A DNA stretch of 64,000 nt from Meghimatium bilineatum (GCA_034231615.1 CM067312.1:2707001-2771000), one strand, 5' to 3'. Counted from the stretch's first letter, positions 32,466 to 43,684 are shown. The notes: generated by a model not told the origin, from the letters alone. A program made the numbers and translations.

Positions 32466-32640
32466 GCCATCTTAATATGTTGCTTACCATAGCATACAAT
32501 ATTAAAATGACTCAGAATGCTGAGGTCCGGTGTGTTATGTCAAAAGGTGCAGAAATCATAGTCAAGCTGTAAACTCTGACACATCACATTCCTTTATCTA
32601 GACGACATACCGCTAACCCTCAGGAGTATGAAAATTAGCA
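32466..32640 (+). mobile_element. SINE 3' fragment
   Basis: AGCTGTAAACTCTGACACAT, then CCTCAGGAGTATGAAAAT and AGAAAAAAG. Matches the 3' portion of the SINE at 2165-2450. Confidence 0.4.
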
Positions 32641-32679
32641 CAAAAGAAAAAAGATCAACAAAGCGAATCGTCAGATCTG

Positions 32680-33300
32680 TATACCAGCAGAGATGGTAAT
32701 GGCAAACATAGATAACAACACGGCTCCTGTTAACATCTGGTTGAATGGACTGAAACTAGAACGAGTTGATACCTTTAAATACCTAGTTTCTTGTACGAGC
32801 AGAGATGGAAGAACTAACAAAAAAATACAGAATAGACTTGAAATAGCCTCGGCTGTGACGTCCATATTAAATATCATATAGAAAACAGAAAAAGTACAGC
32901 AGTGAAGATCAACTTCTGTAAATATAATCTAATAATACACATTCTTGTGTACGGATGTGAGAGTTGAACAATTACAGCAGAAAGGGAGAGGAGAAAACAG
33001 TATTTTAAAAACAAATGTTACAGTATTGGATGTATTGCTTTAATTATACAGAACATAAAACAAACATATACGTGAGAAACACAATAAATACTCTTGCAGG
33101 TAAACAAAAACATCTCATGGCAGTAGTGAGGCGTGGCAAACTTGTGTGGTATGACCGCGTGATGAGGCATGAGTCCCTTTCCAAAACTGTATCCAACAAG
33201 GAACGGTTGAGGCGGGAAGAAGAAGAGGACGACAAAAGAAAATGTGGATTAACAATATTAAAGATGAGTCAGGATGAAGATTCTCCACACTGAAACAAAA
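32680..33300 (+). mobile_element. LINE-D reverse-transcriptase C-terminus
   Basis: WLNGLKLERVDTFKYLVSCT, SRDGRTNKKIQNRLEIASAV, VYGCES at about 32950, NIYVRNTINTLAGKQKHLMA, VVRRGKLVWYDRVMRHESLS. Several frameshifts. Matches 56031-56785 (NVYVRNKIEICAGVQ) and 21096-21750. Confidence 0.75.
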
Positions 33301-33454
33301 ACTGAGAACACACAGAGGAATGGGGGAGTTTTTGTGCTGATGTTTTCAGAATGGCTTACGAGCCTGAAGGCTTATGGGTTTGATGATAATGATGATATTA
33401 GCAGAATCGTGAGGATGTCAGGGCTTCATAAAGAATACGACGTTTTGGAAATAA

Positions 33455-33533
33455 TATGACCTGGATAATAATAACAGTAATAACATTAATAATAATTCTG
33501 AAATTAATAATAATAATAATAATAGTAACAATA

Positions 33534-33567
<34 letters not shown>

Positions 33568-33600
33568 GCATAGTAGTAAAAGTAATAATAATACCTAAAA
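33455..33600. repeat. (AAT)n-rich microsatellite
   Basis: Interrupted AAT/AATAAC units. Confidence 0.9.
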
Positions 33601-33614
33601 TAATAGGTTTGTGT

Positions 33615-33895
33615 CTGAATTATCTATCTGTAGATTGTGTTTGTAGATTATGTTTGTAGACTATGTTTCAAGATTATGCATGTAGATTGTGTCTGTAGAT
33701 TGTGTATGTAGATTATGTTTCTATAGTATTTATAGATAGTGTTTGTATATTGTGTTTATAGATTCTGTTTATATATTGTGTTTATAGATTCTGTTTATAG
33801 ATTGTGTTTATAGATTGTGTTTATAGATTGTGTTTGTAGATTGTGTTTATAGATTGTGTTTATAGATTGTGTTTGTAGAGTGTGTTAATACATCG
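33615..33895. repeat. ~15-bp array (TTTATAGATTGTGTT)n
   Basis: About 18 variants of ATTGTGTTTGTAG/ATAG. Confidence 0.88.
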
Positions 33896-33954
33896 TAATC
33901 AGCTTTTTAACAGCTGATCTTCTGTCTGATTGTTTGTAGATTGTGGTTTTCTAT

Positions 33955-34135
33955 AAAATCCGCCTACAGTGGTAATTCAATGCCCGAACTGTCCAAGAAC
34001 ATTTACAGCTCGAATAGGGCTCATTAGCCATCTACGAACTATTAGACATGGACATAATTCTAACTGAATTTTCAAAAGTAGATGTACACAATGGTCGTCA
34101 TCGTCATATGATGGACGAACACACATAACTATAGA
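33955..34135 (+). mobile_element. LINE-B 3'-end fragment
   Basis: Encodes IQCPNCPRTFTARIGLISHL-RT, the C2H2-like finger of LINE-B, then TCATATGATGGACGAACAC, its conserved 3' end (compare 27400 and 11170 inverted). Confidence 0.8.
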
Positions 34136-35552
34136 TAACACTTTAACCTATTCATTTAAACTGTTATTCGCCGTGTGTTATCATAGCCCTTTAATTTTCT
34201 GTCACTGACTTTGTTTGACCATAGATTGTGTTTGTATATCTTTCAAGTATGAATCTGCGATTCTGGTCTCAAGGCTATGTATATCTCAATGTTCACCCAT
34301 CAACACTATGTACACTGTACACACACAACTATCATGTATGGTTAAATGTTATACAAGACAAATGTAAGCAAACGCTTACAAATCATTGTATTGAAATACA
34401 CAGAAAGATCGAGCGAATTAGTTCGTAAATTACCCTAAGTGATGTAACAATGACAACAGACTGTTATGCACAGACTAAATTATTGATTGTGTCACAAGCT
34501 CTTCGCATTTACCTCACACAAATCGAGTGAATAGCTAGAAAATAAATGTCTTTGTTATAGTAAATGTGAAACAATTGATTTCAAATTAAAATTCGGTTGT
34601 TTCTGAAAGTCTACGACTATCGACATGTACATGGTTGACATTGTCAAGATGCTCCTCAAACGTTAAAAGATTTTATCTTTTGCAGCAAAGAGTTATACCC
34701 GACCACATCCTCATTTTTAGTGAGTGTGAGGACATTGTATACCTAATAGGTCAATTTTCTGAAATATAAATTCAAAATAATTCAATTTCATGGGAAAAAA
34801 ATCTGGATATGCCGTGAAGTACACAAGCCCTCATGGCACACCGTTTTTCAAAACAACAAATAACATCTCGTAATATGAAGACATATCTAGGAACGTGAAT
34901 AGTACGAAGGGAACTGAACGCTGCAAACATGGAAGGTTTAATGGTGGACACTAATGATAGGGAAAATGGGTCAATCAAATTATGTTATCAAATTGTATTT
35001 ACAGATATTTTCCGAGTTATTTCCTGGAGAAATCGTGAAAAAGACAACACTTGAAATTATTCTGACATTTCTTCACAAAAACGAATTCATTAATCAAAGA
35101 TAATTTGCGTCACGTGATCTAGCCTAACCACAAATTTCCCGATTCCATATTATTTTTCCCAGTTTCTACAATTACATAAGTTAGACACTTTAATTGTACA
35201 AATTGCTGAATTAACATAGTTGCAATGAGGGTGAACGAAAAACTAAAATAAAGCCGTTTATGAATAAATCTAGGATTATCAATATTTGAAGTGTTTACTG
35301 AATTTATTAATTTAAAATTATGTGTTTTAGATAACATAAATCTGATTTTAATATATTTGAACGGAATGTTCGGGAAAGAGATCATTGTTTCGTGACATTC
35401 AAAATATTGCAAAATGTATAAGAAATAGTTCAGCCAAGAACAACACATAAAAAGAAAAGCGCTTACAAATAAAAATCAGATTTATATATTAGTGAAATAG
35501 TTGCTTGATGACTTTTTTTTGACTAGTGGAGACCGTGACAGCAAACAGAGAA
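34136..35552. other. Region upstream of the receptor gene
   Basis: AT-rich, no LINE or SINE I recognise. It presumably contains the receptor promoter and 5' UTR; no core element can be pointed to. Confidence 0.4.
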
Positions 35553-35729
35553 ATGAACATAAGCAAAGCAGTTGTGAATTTGCGAATTTTTTCTCGGGAC
35601 GGTGTTGACTTCATCAGCGACCATACAAGACGCTATCTGGACATCATCTTCTATGTTGTGATACAAGGAACAGTGTCTATGCTTGGGTCTGCTGGCAACA
35701 TTGTCAACATTGTGGTATTCGCCAAACAG
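35553..35729 (+). CDS. GPCR exon 1 (N-terminus and TM1)
   Basis: Starts at ATG 35553 (MNISKAVVNLRIF; NIS is a possible glycosylation site). TM1 is about residues 29-56 with the conserved GNIVN. It ends CCAAACAG followed by GTACTAAC. In this family the following exon normally continues QGFKD..-like into TM2. Confidence 0.85.
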
Positions 35730-38700
35730 GTACTAACTCACGCTTGGCATTCGATTCATGGTCATACACATCTCACTACTGAATGTTTGCGAGATAACAT
35801 TTTCTAGACTCGGTCCTTGTCATCGGAACTCATGTTGTCTATCTGGCGTGTGGTCTGTCTAACATCTTGAACACAACTCATGTTGTCTATCTGGCGTGTG
35901 GTCTGTCTAACATCTTGAACACAACTCATGTTGTCTATCTGGCTTATGGTCTGTCTAACATCTTGAACACAACTCATGTTGTCTATCTGGCTTGTGGTCT
36001 GTCTAACATCTTGAACACAACTCATGTTGTCTATCTGGCTTGTCGTCTGTCTAACATCTTGAACACAACCCATGTTGTCTATCTGGCTTGTGGTCTGTCT
36101 AACATCTTGAACACAACTATTGTTGTCTATCTGGCTTGTGGTCTGTCTAACTTCTTGAACACAACTATTGTTGTCTATCTGGCTTGTGGTCTGTCTAACA
36201 TCTTGAACACAACTCATGTTGTCTATCTGGCTTGTGGTCTGTCTAACATCTTGAACACAACTCATGTTGTCTATCTGGCTTGTGGTCTGTCTAACATCTT
36301 GAACACAACTATTGTTGTCTATCTGGCTTGTGGTCTGTCTAACATCTTGAACACAACTCATGTTGTCTATCTGGCTTGTGGTCTGTCTAACATCTTGAAC
36401 ACAACTCATGTTGTCTATCTGGCTTGTGGTCTGTCTAACATCTTGAACACAACTCATGTTGTCTATCTGGCTTGTGGTCTGTCTAACTTTTTGAACACAA
36501 CTATTGTTGTCTATCTGGCTTATGGTCTGTCTAACATCTTGAACACAACTCATGTTGTCTATCTGGCTTGTCGTCTGTCTAACATCTTGAACACAACCCA
36601 TGTTGTCTATCTGGCTTGTGGTCTGTCTAACATCTTGAACACAACTCATGTTGTCTATCTGGCTTGTCGTCTGTCTAACATCTTGAACACAACCCATGTT
36701 GTCTATCTGGCTTGTGGTCTGTCTAACATCTTGAACACAACTCATGTTGTCTATCTGGCTTGTGATCTGTCTAACATCTTGAACACAACTCATGTTGTCT
36801 ATCTGGCTTGTGGTCTGTCTAACATCTTGAACACAACTCATGTTGTCTATCTGGCGTGTGGTCTGTCTAACATCTTGAACACAACTCATGTTGTCTATCT
36901 GGCTTGTGGTCTGTCTAACATCTTGAACACAACTCATGTTGTCTATCTGGCTTGTCGTCTGTCTAACATCTTGAACACAACCCATGTTGTCTATCTGGCT
37001 TGTGGTCTGTCTAACATCTTGAACACAACTATTGTTGTCTATCTGGCTTGTGGTCTGTCTAACTTCTTGAACACAACTATTGTTGTCTATCTGGCTTGTG
37101 GTCTGTCTAACATCTTGAACACAACTCATGTTGTCTATCTGGCTTGTGGTCTGTCTAACATCTTGAACACAACTCATGTTGTCTATCTGACTTGTGGTCT
37201 GTCTAACATCTTGAACACAACTATTGTTGTCTATCTGGCTTGTGGTCTGTCTAACATCTTGAACACAACTCATGTTGTCTATCTGGCTTGTGGTCTGTCT
37301 AACATCTTGAACACAACTCATGTTGTCTATCTGGCTTGTGGTCTGTCTAACATCTTGAACACAACTCATGTTGTCTATCTGGCTTGTGGTCTGTCTAACA
37401 TCTTGAACACAACTATTGTTGTCTATCTGGCTTGTGGTCTGTCTAACATCTTGAACACAACTCATGTTGTCTATCTGGCTTGTGATCTGTCTAACATCTT
37501 GAACACAACTCATGTTGTCTATCTGGCTTGTGGTCTGTCTAACATCTTGAACACAACTCATGTTGTCTATCTGGCGTGTGGTCTGTCTAACATCTTGAAC
37601 ACAACTCATGTTGTCTATCTGGCGTGTGGTCTGTCTAGCATCTTGANNNNNNNNNNNNNNNNNNNNNNNNNNNNNNNNNNNNNNNNNNNNNNNNNNNNNN
37701 NNNNNNNNNNNNNNNNNNNNNNNNNNNNNNNNNNNNNNNNNNNNNNTTACAAACGACGTGGGTGAATCAAACAAAACGGTGATTAATGTTCATGATGTGT
37801 GGTTGTAAGATTCCCATATGACAAATGAATTTTCATTTGTCATATGGGAGTCTTGTCATAAAGACCCGGTCACTCATTTATCCGCTGAAGAATAGTGCGC
37901 CATTTGTAAAAATCCTAGAATCTTGATTATTTTCATCAACAGTTTTGTCTGTTTATCATTTGTTTGTTTCTGTTGATCATACAGGCTGGCCGCACGGATG
38001 TTTCGCCCGTATTACCAGTTGTATCACAGCCTTCATCACATTAGAGCGCTGTCTATGTATAACCATGCCCCTCAAGGTGAAAGAGATCATCACAGCACGA
38101 AGAACAACTGCAGTCAACATCTTCATTTTTATCCTGATGTGTGGAATTTTATCACCAGCTTTTTATGCTGATCGTTTCGGTTTAGTTTCCTCTTCCAACA
38201 GAAATAAAACCCTGATCGGGCTAATCTTCATTGAGAACGGTCAATACATCGAAAGTATTTGTAAAACTATGGACGTCAGCGTTCAGTTAATCTCTTTTGT
38301 TGTGGTAAGTATATGCACAGTTATTCTAATCCAAAATCTTCTCAAGAACACAAGATGGCGGATGACAATGTCGAAATTAACTGTTTCCGCTTCCTGTCAG
38401 GATACCAGTACCCGTGACAAGAAAGTTGTCCGAATGGTGATAACAATCTCGTGCATGTTCATCACCTGTTTCTTACCGACTGTTATTAACTACATCATTA
38501 TGTTTATTTACCCGAGCTACAGCATCAAAGGACAATATTCTAACACGTTCCGATTTGTCTGGGCATGTCTCAAAATCCTGGAAGCCCTCCACAGCTCCAT
38601 TACTATCATAATATATTATAAAATGAGTACGAGGTATAACTCGGTTCTAAGGAGAATTTTTTGCAGATTCTCAGAAGGCTCTCACGAGACTTCACAGAAA

Positions 38701-38757
38701 ACGACATCAAGCACACTAGCTAATAAAGATACCACAGCTGACTCATTAAGTCCATGA
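35553..38757 (+). CDS. Rhodopsin-class GPCR, FMRFamide-receptor/chemosensory-like (two visible exons, TM2 exon missing)
   Basis: Seven-helix membrane receptor coupling an extracellular ligand to G proteins. Exon 1 (35553-35729, 59 codons, phase 0) carries TM1. The last exon (37985-38757, entry phase 1) starts within the TM2-TM3 connection and runs through TM7 to a stop. The two cannot join directly: phases differ, and roughly 50 residues covering TM2 and the first extracellular loop are absent. I find no such exon in 35730-37646 or 37747-37984; the only hidden place is the 100-N gap at 37647-37746. Either the exon lies there or the gene is broken. LERCLCI and the IIIYYKMSTRY end are typical of the expanded mollusc FMRFamide-receptor-like/chemosensory group; ligand unknown. 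Confidence 0.85.
35825..37646. repeat. 48-bp minisatellite, about 38 copies, in the GPCR intron
   Basis: Unit AACACAACTCATGTTGTCTA, TCTGGCTTGTGGTCTGTCTA, ACATCTTG. Both strands stay open because 48 is a multiple of 3 and the unit lacks stops (16-residue period NTTHVVYLACGLSNIL); this is not a protein gene. Marker variants (ATTGTTG, TGTCGTCTG, TGTGATCTG, GGCGTGTGG) recur in the same order at spacings of 912 bp (19 units) and 720 bp (15 units), so the array has higher-order structure. It runs into the assembly gap. Confidence 0.97.
37647..37746. other. Assembly gap (100 N)
   Basis: Exactly 100 N, the usual placeholder for a gap of unknown size, at the right edge of the 48-bp array. Confidence 0.98.
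37765..37862. mobile_element. Penelope-like 3' fragment with inverted junction
   Basis: GTGATTAATGTTCATGATGT, GTGGTTGTAAGATTCCCATA matches 30105-30165 (second Penelope-like family). Then TCATTTGTCATATGGGAGTC returns on the opposite strand, making a 22-bp palindromic arm pair around ATT. It looks like the head-to-head junction of an inverted-arm element. Confidence 0.6.
37985..38757 (+). CDS. GPCR last exon (TM3-TM7 and C-tail)
   Basis: The acceptor is TGATCATACAG. Reads WPHGCFARITSCITAFITLE-RCLCITMPLKVKE (TM3 with ERC in place of DRY), TM4 TAVNIFIFILMCGILSPAFY, an extracellular loop with NKT sequon, TM5 VSVQLISFVVVSICTVILI, a basic third loop, TM6 VVRMVITISCMFITCFLPTV, and TM7 ALHSSITIIIYYKMSTRY (family variant of NPxxY). 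The Ser/Thr-rich tail ends at TGA 38755. Intact, no internal stop. Confidence 0.9.
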
Positions 38758-39017
38758 CTGTATGAAAACATCTGGCACATTCTAATTCTCTTTATTATTA
38801 ACAATTATCTTTTTCATCATTCATATTCTTCATTCAGCGATAATACTGAATATTAATTGTGTATTCTTTCAATAGCTACAAATTTATAATTTATCTTTTA
38901 ACATTTCTCAAATACTTCTCAAATAAATATAGTGGCATATTGTTGTATTTCCTAAGAATATCGCGGACAGAAAGACGAACCAAAGTAGACATCAGCAACG
39001 TCTTGAACATAGAAGAA
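38758..39017. other. GPCR 3' flank
   Basis: AT-rich 3' UTR and flank. AATAAATATAGTGG at 38921 contains a possible polyadenylation signal. Confidence 0.35.
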
Positions 39018-39180
39018 TCTGCCGAAGACGGATGTGTCGGACCATTGGCGCAAATAAAACGGCGACACAACGCATTTTCATTCTCTGGACTGCATCCTGC
39101 TGGAGATCTAGTAGTACTGCGACAGGAGAGATCCAGCAGGAGTTTGAGAATGAACGCTGAAGAAGAAGAAGAAGAACATA
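39018..39180 (+). mobile_element. SINE 3'-half copy with GAA tail
   Basis: GACGGATGTGTCGGACCATT, AATAAAACGGCGACACAACG, CTGGACTGCATCCTGCTGGA, GGAGTTTGAGAATGAACGCT, then GAAGAAGAAGAAGAAC. Same order as 7351-7633 and 20960. Confidence 0.75.
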
Positions 39181-39209
39181 GAAGAAGAATGACTCCTCAA
39201 AATGATCAC

Positions 39210-39432
39210 CCAAACGCAAATTAACATATTTCGGACATAGAGACAAAATGGTTTAGACAGATTCATCTTTGAGGGAACAGTTCCAGGCAAGAGAACAAGA
39301 GGTAGGTCAAGGCTACGATGGACACGTGCACTCGAAGACCTTCTGAACATGGCACTGGAAGAAGAGCTGGTCAGCGTGCATAGAACCGAGAGACATACAG
39401 AGTGGCAGAAAGGACAATGTAAGCGACACGTT
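39210..39432 (+). mobile_element. LINE 3' fragment
   Basis: Encodes GTVPGKRTRGRSRLRWTRAL then EDLLNMALEEELVSVHRTER and HTEWQKGQC, a typical LINE C-terminal end (GKR.RGR.R.RW..). Short, without RT core. Confidence 0.6.
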
Positions 39433-39514
39433 ACATAGATTTCTTTTTTTTTCTTCCGAAAACGGATTTAGTCGAAAGACACAAATAACACGTCACTGCT
39501 GTAACACTAGCATT

Positions 39515-39710
39515 CAAGTCAGTAGATTTAGGAGGGAGATTGGGGAGCGGGGGGGGGGGATCAAACTAGCATTCAAGTCAGTAGATTTAGGAGGGAGATT
39601 GGGGAGCGGGGGGGGGGAGATCAAACTAGCATTCAAGTCAGTAGATTTAGGAGGGAGATTGGGGAGCGGGGGGGGGAGATCAAACTAGCAGTCAAGTCAG
39701 TAGATAAGAA
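39515..39710. repeat. ~60-bp tandem repeat with G runs, 3 copies
   Basis: Unit GTCAGTAGATTTAGGAGGGA, GATTGGGGAGCGGGGGGGG, ATCAAACTAGCATTCAA. G runs of 8-10. Confidence 0.92.
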
Positions 39711-40540
39711 AGGTACATTGTTGACCAGGAGGAGATAAACCCTTTCCCACTCCTTCCGAATATTTTTATGAAAGCAAAAACGTGACGTGTAGTCCCAAGA
39801 ACTGTGTCAAAATGTAAGCAAATCAATTTCTAACGTTTATTTTCTTCACAAAAGAAAAAGATCATCAAAAATCTATTGAAAAAAAAGATAAGAGCTTCAA
39901 TGAATTGGGGGTATGAATATGGGGGGGGGGGACCCTCCCTTTCTTACTGCAAAAGTATCTTCGACCCTGCTAGCAGTACAGCGCACTTCATTCTCTCATG
40001 CTCAAATCACAGGAATACATATCATTTGATTATCTGAGAGTGAACGCACTAGAACATTTCTTGTTTAATTATGAAAAATATGCAATTTATGGTTTTTTTT
40101 TCATTTTCATATACTTCATAAACATTTTGTTACATCGTTCCATCACATTTAATTTCATCTTCTACAATGGGCAATTCCCCCCCCACACCCACCCAATTTG
40201 TACTCTCTCCCCCCTCCCCCGTTTCTTGTCAACAAATGCCAAGAATTCACAAGGATCTTCCTTTGCATAATTGTGTCTAAACTGTGTTTACCCCCCGCCC
40301 CCAAAAGATTCTTTAGCAGTAAATGTTAGTTTTCCTTCAAATTTTAAGATTAAAAAAATTTAATTGGTGTAGTTGCTTATAAAAGCACTATTGTTGACTT
40401 TAACGTTTGTCCAACCCCACAACCCCCCCCCCCCCCCCCCCCCACCCATTCCCCATCTCCCATCTCCTAATTATTGACGTAACGTATGAACAGCCCAATC
40501 AATGGCTACGTTATTAGTCAGATATTGTACATCATGTGTA
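39711..40540. other. G/C-run-rich sequence, no gene
   Basis: Repeated homopolymer runs: G at 39920, C at 40178-40220, 40295, and C at 40424-40445. Part of a dispersed G/C-run family; nothing codes. Confidence 0.5.
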
Positions 40541-40544
40541 CATC

Positions 40545-40712
40545 GGTTTGTTTTAGGTTGTAGGTTTCCCAGAACTTATTTTGTTTTCGGTTGTAGGTTT
40601 CCCAGAACTTATTTTGTTTTAGGTTGTAGGTTTCCCAGAACTTATTTTGTTTTAGGTTGTAGGTTTCCCAGAACTTATTTTGTTTTGTGTTGAAGGTTTC
40701 CCAGAACTTATT
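40545..40712. repeat. 33-bp tandem repeat, 5 copies
   Basis: Unit GTTGTAGGTTTCCCAGAACT followed by TATTTTGTTTTAG. Confidence 0.92.
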
Positions 40713-40774
40713 TTGCATAGATTCTCCCGTCCACCAAATCATTCTGTGATCTGCAAAGTTATAAACTGTTGCAT

Positions 40775-41155
40775 TATGCCCTTCTGTTGTTGCTCCGAAG
40801 AAGTAGGCTGCATACTCGATGATGCCCTTATGTTGTAGCTCCGAAGAAGTAGGCTGCATACTCGATGATGCCCTTATGTTGTAGCTCCGAAGAAGTAGGC
40901 TGCATACTCGATGATGCCCTTATGTTGTTGCTCCGAAGAAGTAGGCTGCATACTCGATGATGCCCTTATGTTGTTGCTCCGAAGAAGTAGGCTGCATACT
41001 CGATGATGCCCTTATGTTGTTGCTCCGAAGAAGTAGGCTGCATACTCGATGATGCCCTTATGTTGTTGCTCCGAAGAAGTAGGCTGCATACTCGATGATG
41101 CCCTTATGTTGTTGCTCCGAAGAAGTAGGCTGCATACTCGATGATGCCTATTCTA
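40775..41155. repeat. 46-bp minisatellite, 8 copies
   Basis: Unit GATGATGCCCTTATGTTGTT, GCTCCGAAGAAGTAGGCTGC, ATACTC. Nearly identical copies. Confidence 0.95.
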
Positions 41156-41520
41156 TGTTCGACTTGAGATGGCAATGTCTCTTCTTCAATTTAAGTATTG
41201 TATTTTACTTGTTTCTGTTCAACTGCATAACACATTTCAAGTACACAGATATCTCTTTGATGTCTCTTAGATTTCTCTTTTATTATATTATACTTGCTCT
41301 GTTGTATTTCCTTTTACTCTCTCTTCTGTTCCTGTCCTATTTGTCTTCTTTATCTTTTTACAATCTTCTCTCTCTTAGTATCCTCTTTTACTTCTCTTTT
41401 ACATTATGATTTTATTTCTGTGATATTCATTTTTAGCTGTTTGTTTTTGTCCCAACAAAGACTTTTTATTCGAAACGTCGTCTGTTTCTGTTGAGATTAT
41501 TAGTGTTTATACATGTTTGG
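41156..41520 (+). mobile_element. Possible Penelope-like 3' terminus
   Basis: T/C-rich 300 bp, then CCCAACAAAGACTTTTTATT CGAAACGTCGTCTG (about 41450-41485). It resembles the 3' signature of the element at 14955 (CTTGAAAAAGG..GTCCGAAACGTCG). No ORF. Confidence 0.4.
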
Positions 41521-42685
41521 TGCAACCCTCCATACGTATCTCTGTTGTTCACCTCGTTTCTGTTCAGTTTGTTGATGTCCTGCTCAGGTCTGTAGTTTCC
41601 ATTTAGTTCATTCCACTAAAGTCACATAGAACGTCTTATCACTGTCCTTGCCTTCCTACAACTTTGAGTTTCTGGGAATTGAGTAAGACTTTTAAATTGC
41701 TAGCGTATCATATTCAGGACGAAGCCATCACCCCAGGATTTTTAGACACTTCTGTCCACATTGTTGCCACAATTTGTATGCACTTCTGTTCACAGTGTTG
41801 CCACAATGAGCTGGTATTCAAATTAGACTTGTGTTCTGAATACACCATACAACAAAACAAAAACTAAAGAATGAGGACATTTTGTGAATGTATTATGAAA
41901 TACAGCGAACAAAAGAAGTCGATGTAGGCTGCCGCATAGAGTCTATGTGTCATTTTTCTTTCTTCTTTGGCTTTAACTCTTCATGCATTGCAGCGTCAGC
42001 GGTAGAAGGAGTCTCTTGCCATTTTGTGTGCTTCCTACATATTTGTTTTTCTGGTTTCTTTTATTTATGTAATCTATCTTTTGCATGGTCTTCTTGTATA
42101 CATCGAGTCTGTATAGCATTTATTTTTTAGGGTAAATATCTGATGGTAGTCTGGAAGCATATACGGACCACTTAATCTGTTGTATTCTGATGTAATCCAG
42201 GATTGGCATTGTGTTCTTCTCAACAATTCTCATATGTAATATGCATATCTGTTATCACTTTTATAATGTATCAACATTTACATATTTACTTATAAATTGA
42301 TGTCGTCACACCGGACAAGCAATGTTCTGGTCTGTAGAGCTCTTGTTTAGCAATTGCTTTCAACAGTTTGTTCCTATATCTAAATATTTAACTTTTCATT
42401 AAAGATTCATTGTAGTTCTTTGTATAGCGTTGTCAATAGTTTGTGTCAGAAATTTGAAGTTTATCATGTTTTTCCCCACAATTTCCACAAAAATAAATTT
42501 GATTATAAACATCTCCAACTACATGGCATCCCTGTGTCTGCGTGAGAAATATAAGAATCAATCTAGACAATTTAGAAGAAAGCAGTCGAGCAGTGATATA
42601 GGACAACCTACTTATATATAGTGTGTTTCCGATCGTTCAAAAACATGGACCGTGATAAAGAAAGATAATGATGTAACACACGGAA
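41521..42685. other. No gene recognised
   Basis: AT-rich sequence, no splice-bounded ORF, no element I can name. Confidence 0.4.
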
Positions 42686-42775
42686 TTTGATCCACTCAGA
42701 TGACACCTACTCGCCTCGCAACTTGAGTCAATACGTTTTCTGTGTTCGACCACATTGTAACTGTAATAAAAGATG
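42686..42775 (-). mobile_element. tSINE-family fragment
   Basis: Minus strand GTCGAACACAGAAAACGTAT, TGACTCAAGTTGCGAGGCGA, GTAGGTGTCATCTGAGTGGA, TCAAATTCC. Colinear with 30585 and with the core of 15209-15367 (TTGCAAGGCGATTTGGTGCC..GGTTCAATTCC). Confidence 0.55.
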
Positions 42776-43274
42776 TGCTTTTAGTGTAGACTTCCAAATG
42801 TATATTCTCAAACTTCTATGAATATGGTCGGTCGACAGATATATATAATATATACAACGTGTGTACTCCTAAGCTTGGTAACAATTTTATTATAATCGTT
42901 CCAACATTTTGTTCAATCAATTAATAATAATTTTATGAAAATATTTTAATATTTCTGTGCAATAAATTAAACAGACTTTTATTAAAATTGTTACATTTTT
43001 ATTTGCAATCAGTCATAATTTTATTAAAATTGTTACAAATTTCTGTGCAATAAATTAATTACAATGTTCCAAATATATATTTTAAAAAAAAGTAAAAATG
43101 AATAGGCTTATCGTGTTTTCAATATCATTTGTGAGAAACATGAAATTAAATAACAAAATATATAGCCCCCCCTCTACTGGTACATTAAATGAGTACATTT
43201 ACATAATTTTTAATTATTTATTTAGGCATACAATATACTCATAAATGTACATACAAATACAATTTTTGAAACAG

Positions 43275-43575
43275 CATGTGTTTATGTGATTTGTTAAACT
43301 GCATGTGTTTATGTGATTTATTAAACTGCATGTGTTTATGTGATTTATTAAACTGCATGTGTTTATGTGATTTATTAAACTGTATGTGTTTATGTGATTT
43401 GTTAAACTGCATGTGTTTATGTGATTTGTTAAACTGTATGTGATTTGTTAAACTGCATGTGTTTATGTGATTTATTAAACTGCATGTGTTTATGTGATTT
43501 ATTAAACTGCATGTGTTTATGTGATTTATTAAACTGTATGTGTTTATGTGATTTATTAAACTGTATGTGTATACA
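43275..43575. repeat. 27-bp minisatellite, about 11 copies
   Basis: Unit AAACTGCATGTGTTTATGTG plus ATTTATT. Confidence 0.94.
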
Positions 43576-43684
43576 TGAAGAATATGTATATTGGAACATT
43601 GTGATTAATTGATTGCACAGAAAGTTGTACAATTTTAAATTAAAAAAGTAGGGGAAACATTTTTTTAAATGCACAAAATCATGA

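Noticed and set aside
35825..37646. CRISPR array
   Set aside because: Direct tandem repeats without unique spacers, in eukaryotic intron.
35804..37774. Long ORFs of more than 600 codons on both strands
   Set aside because: They are periodic artefacts of the 48-bp array and run through the N gap.
41095..41409. 104-codon membrane-like ORF rich in Phe, Leu and Tyr
   Set aside because: T/C-rich tract following a 46-bp array; hydrophobicity follows from composition.
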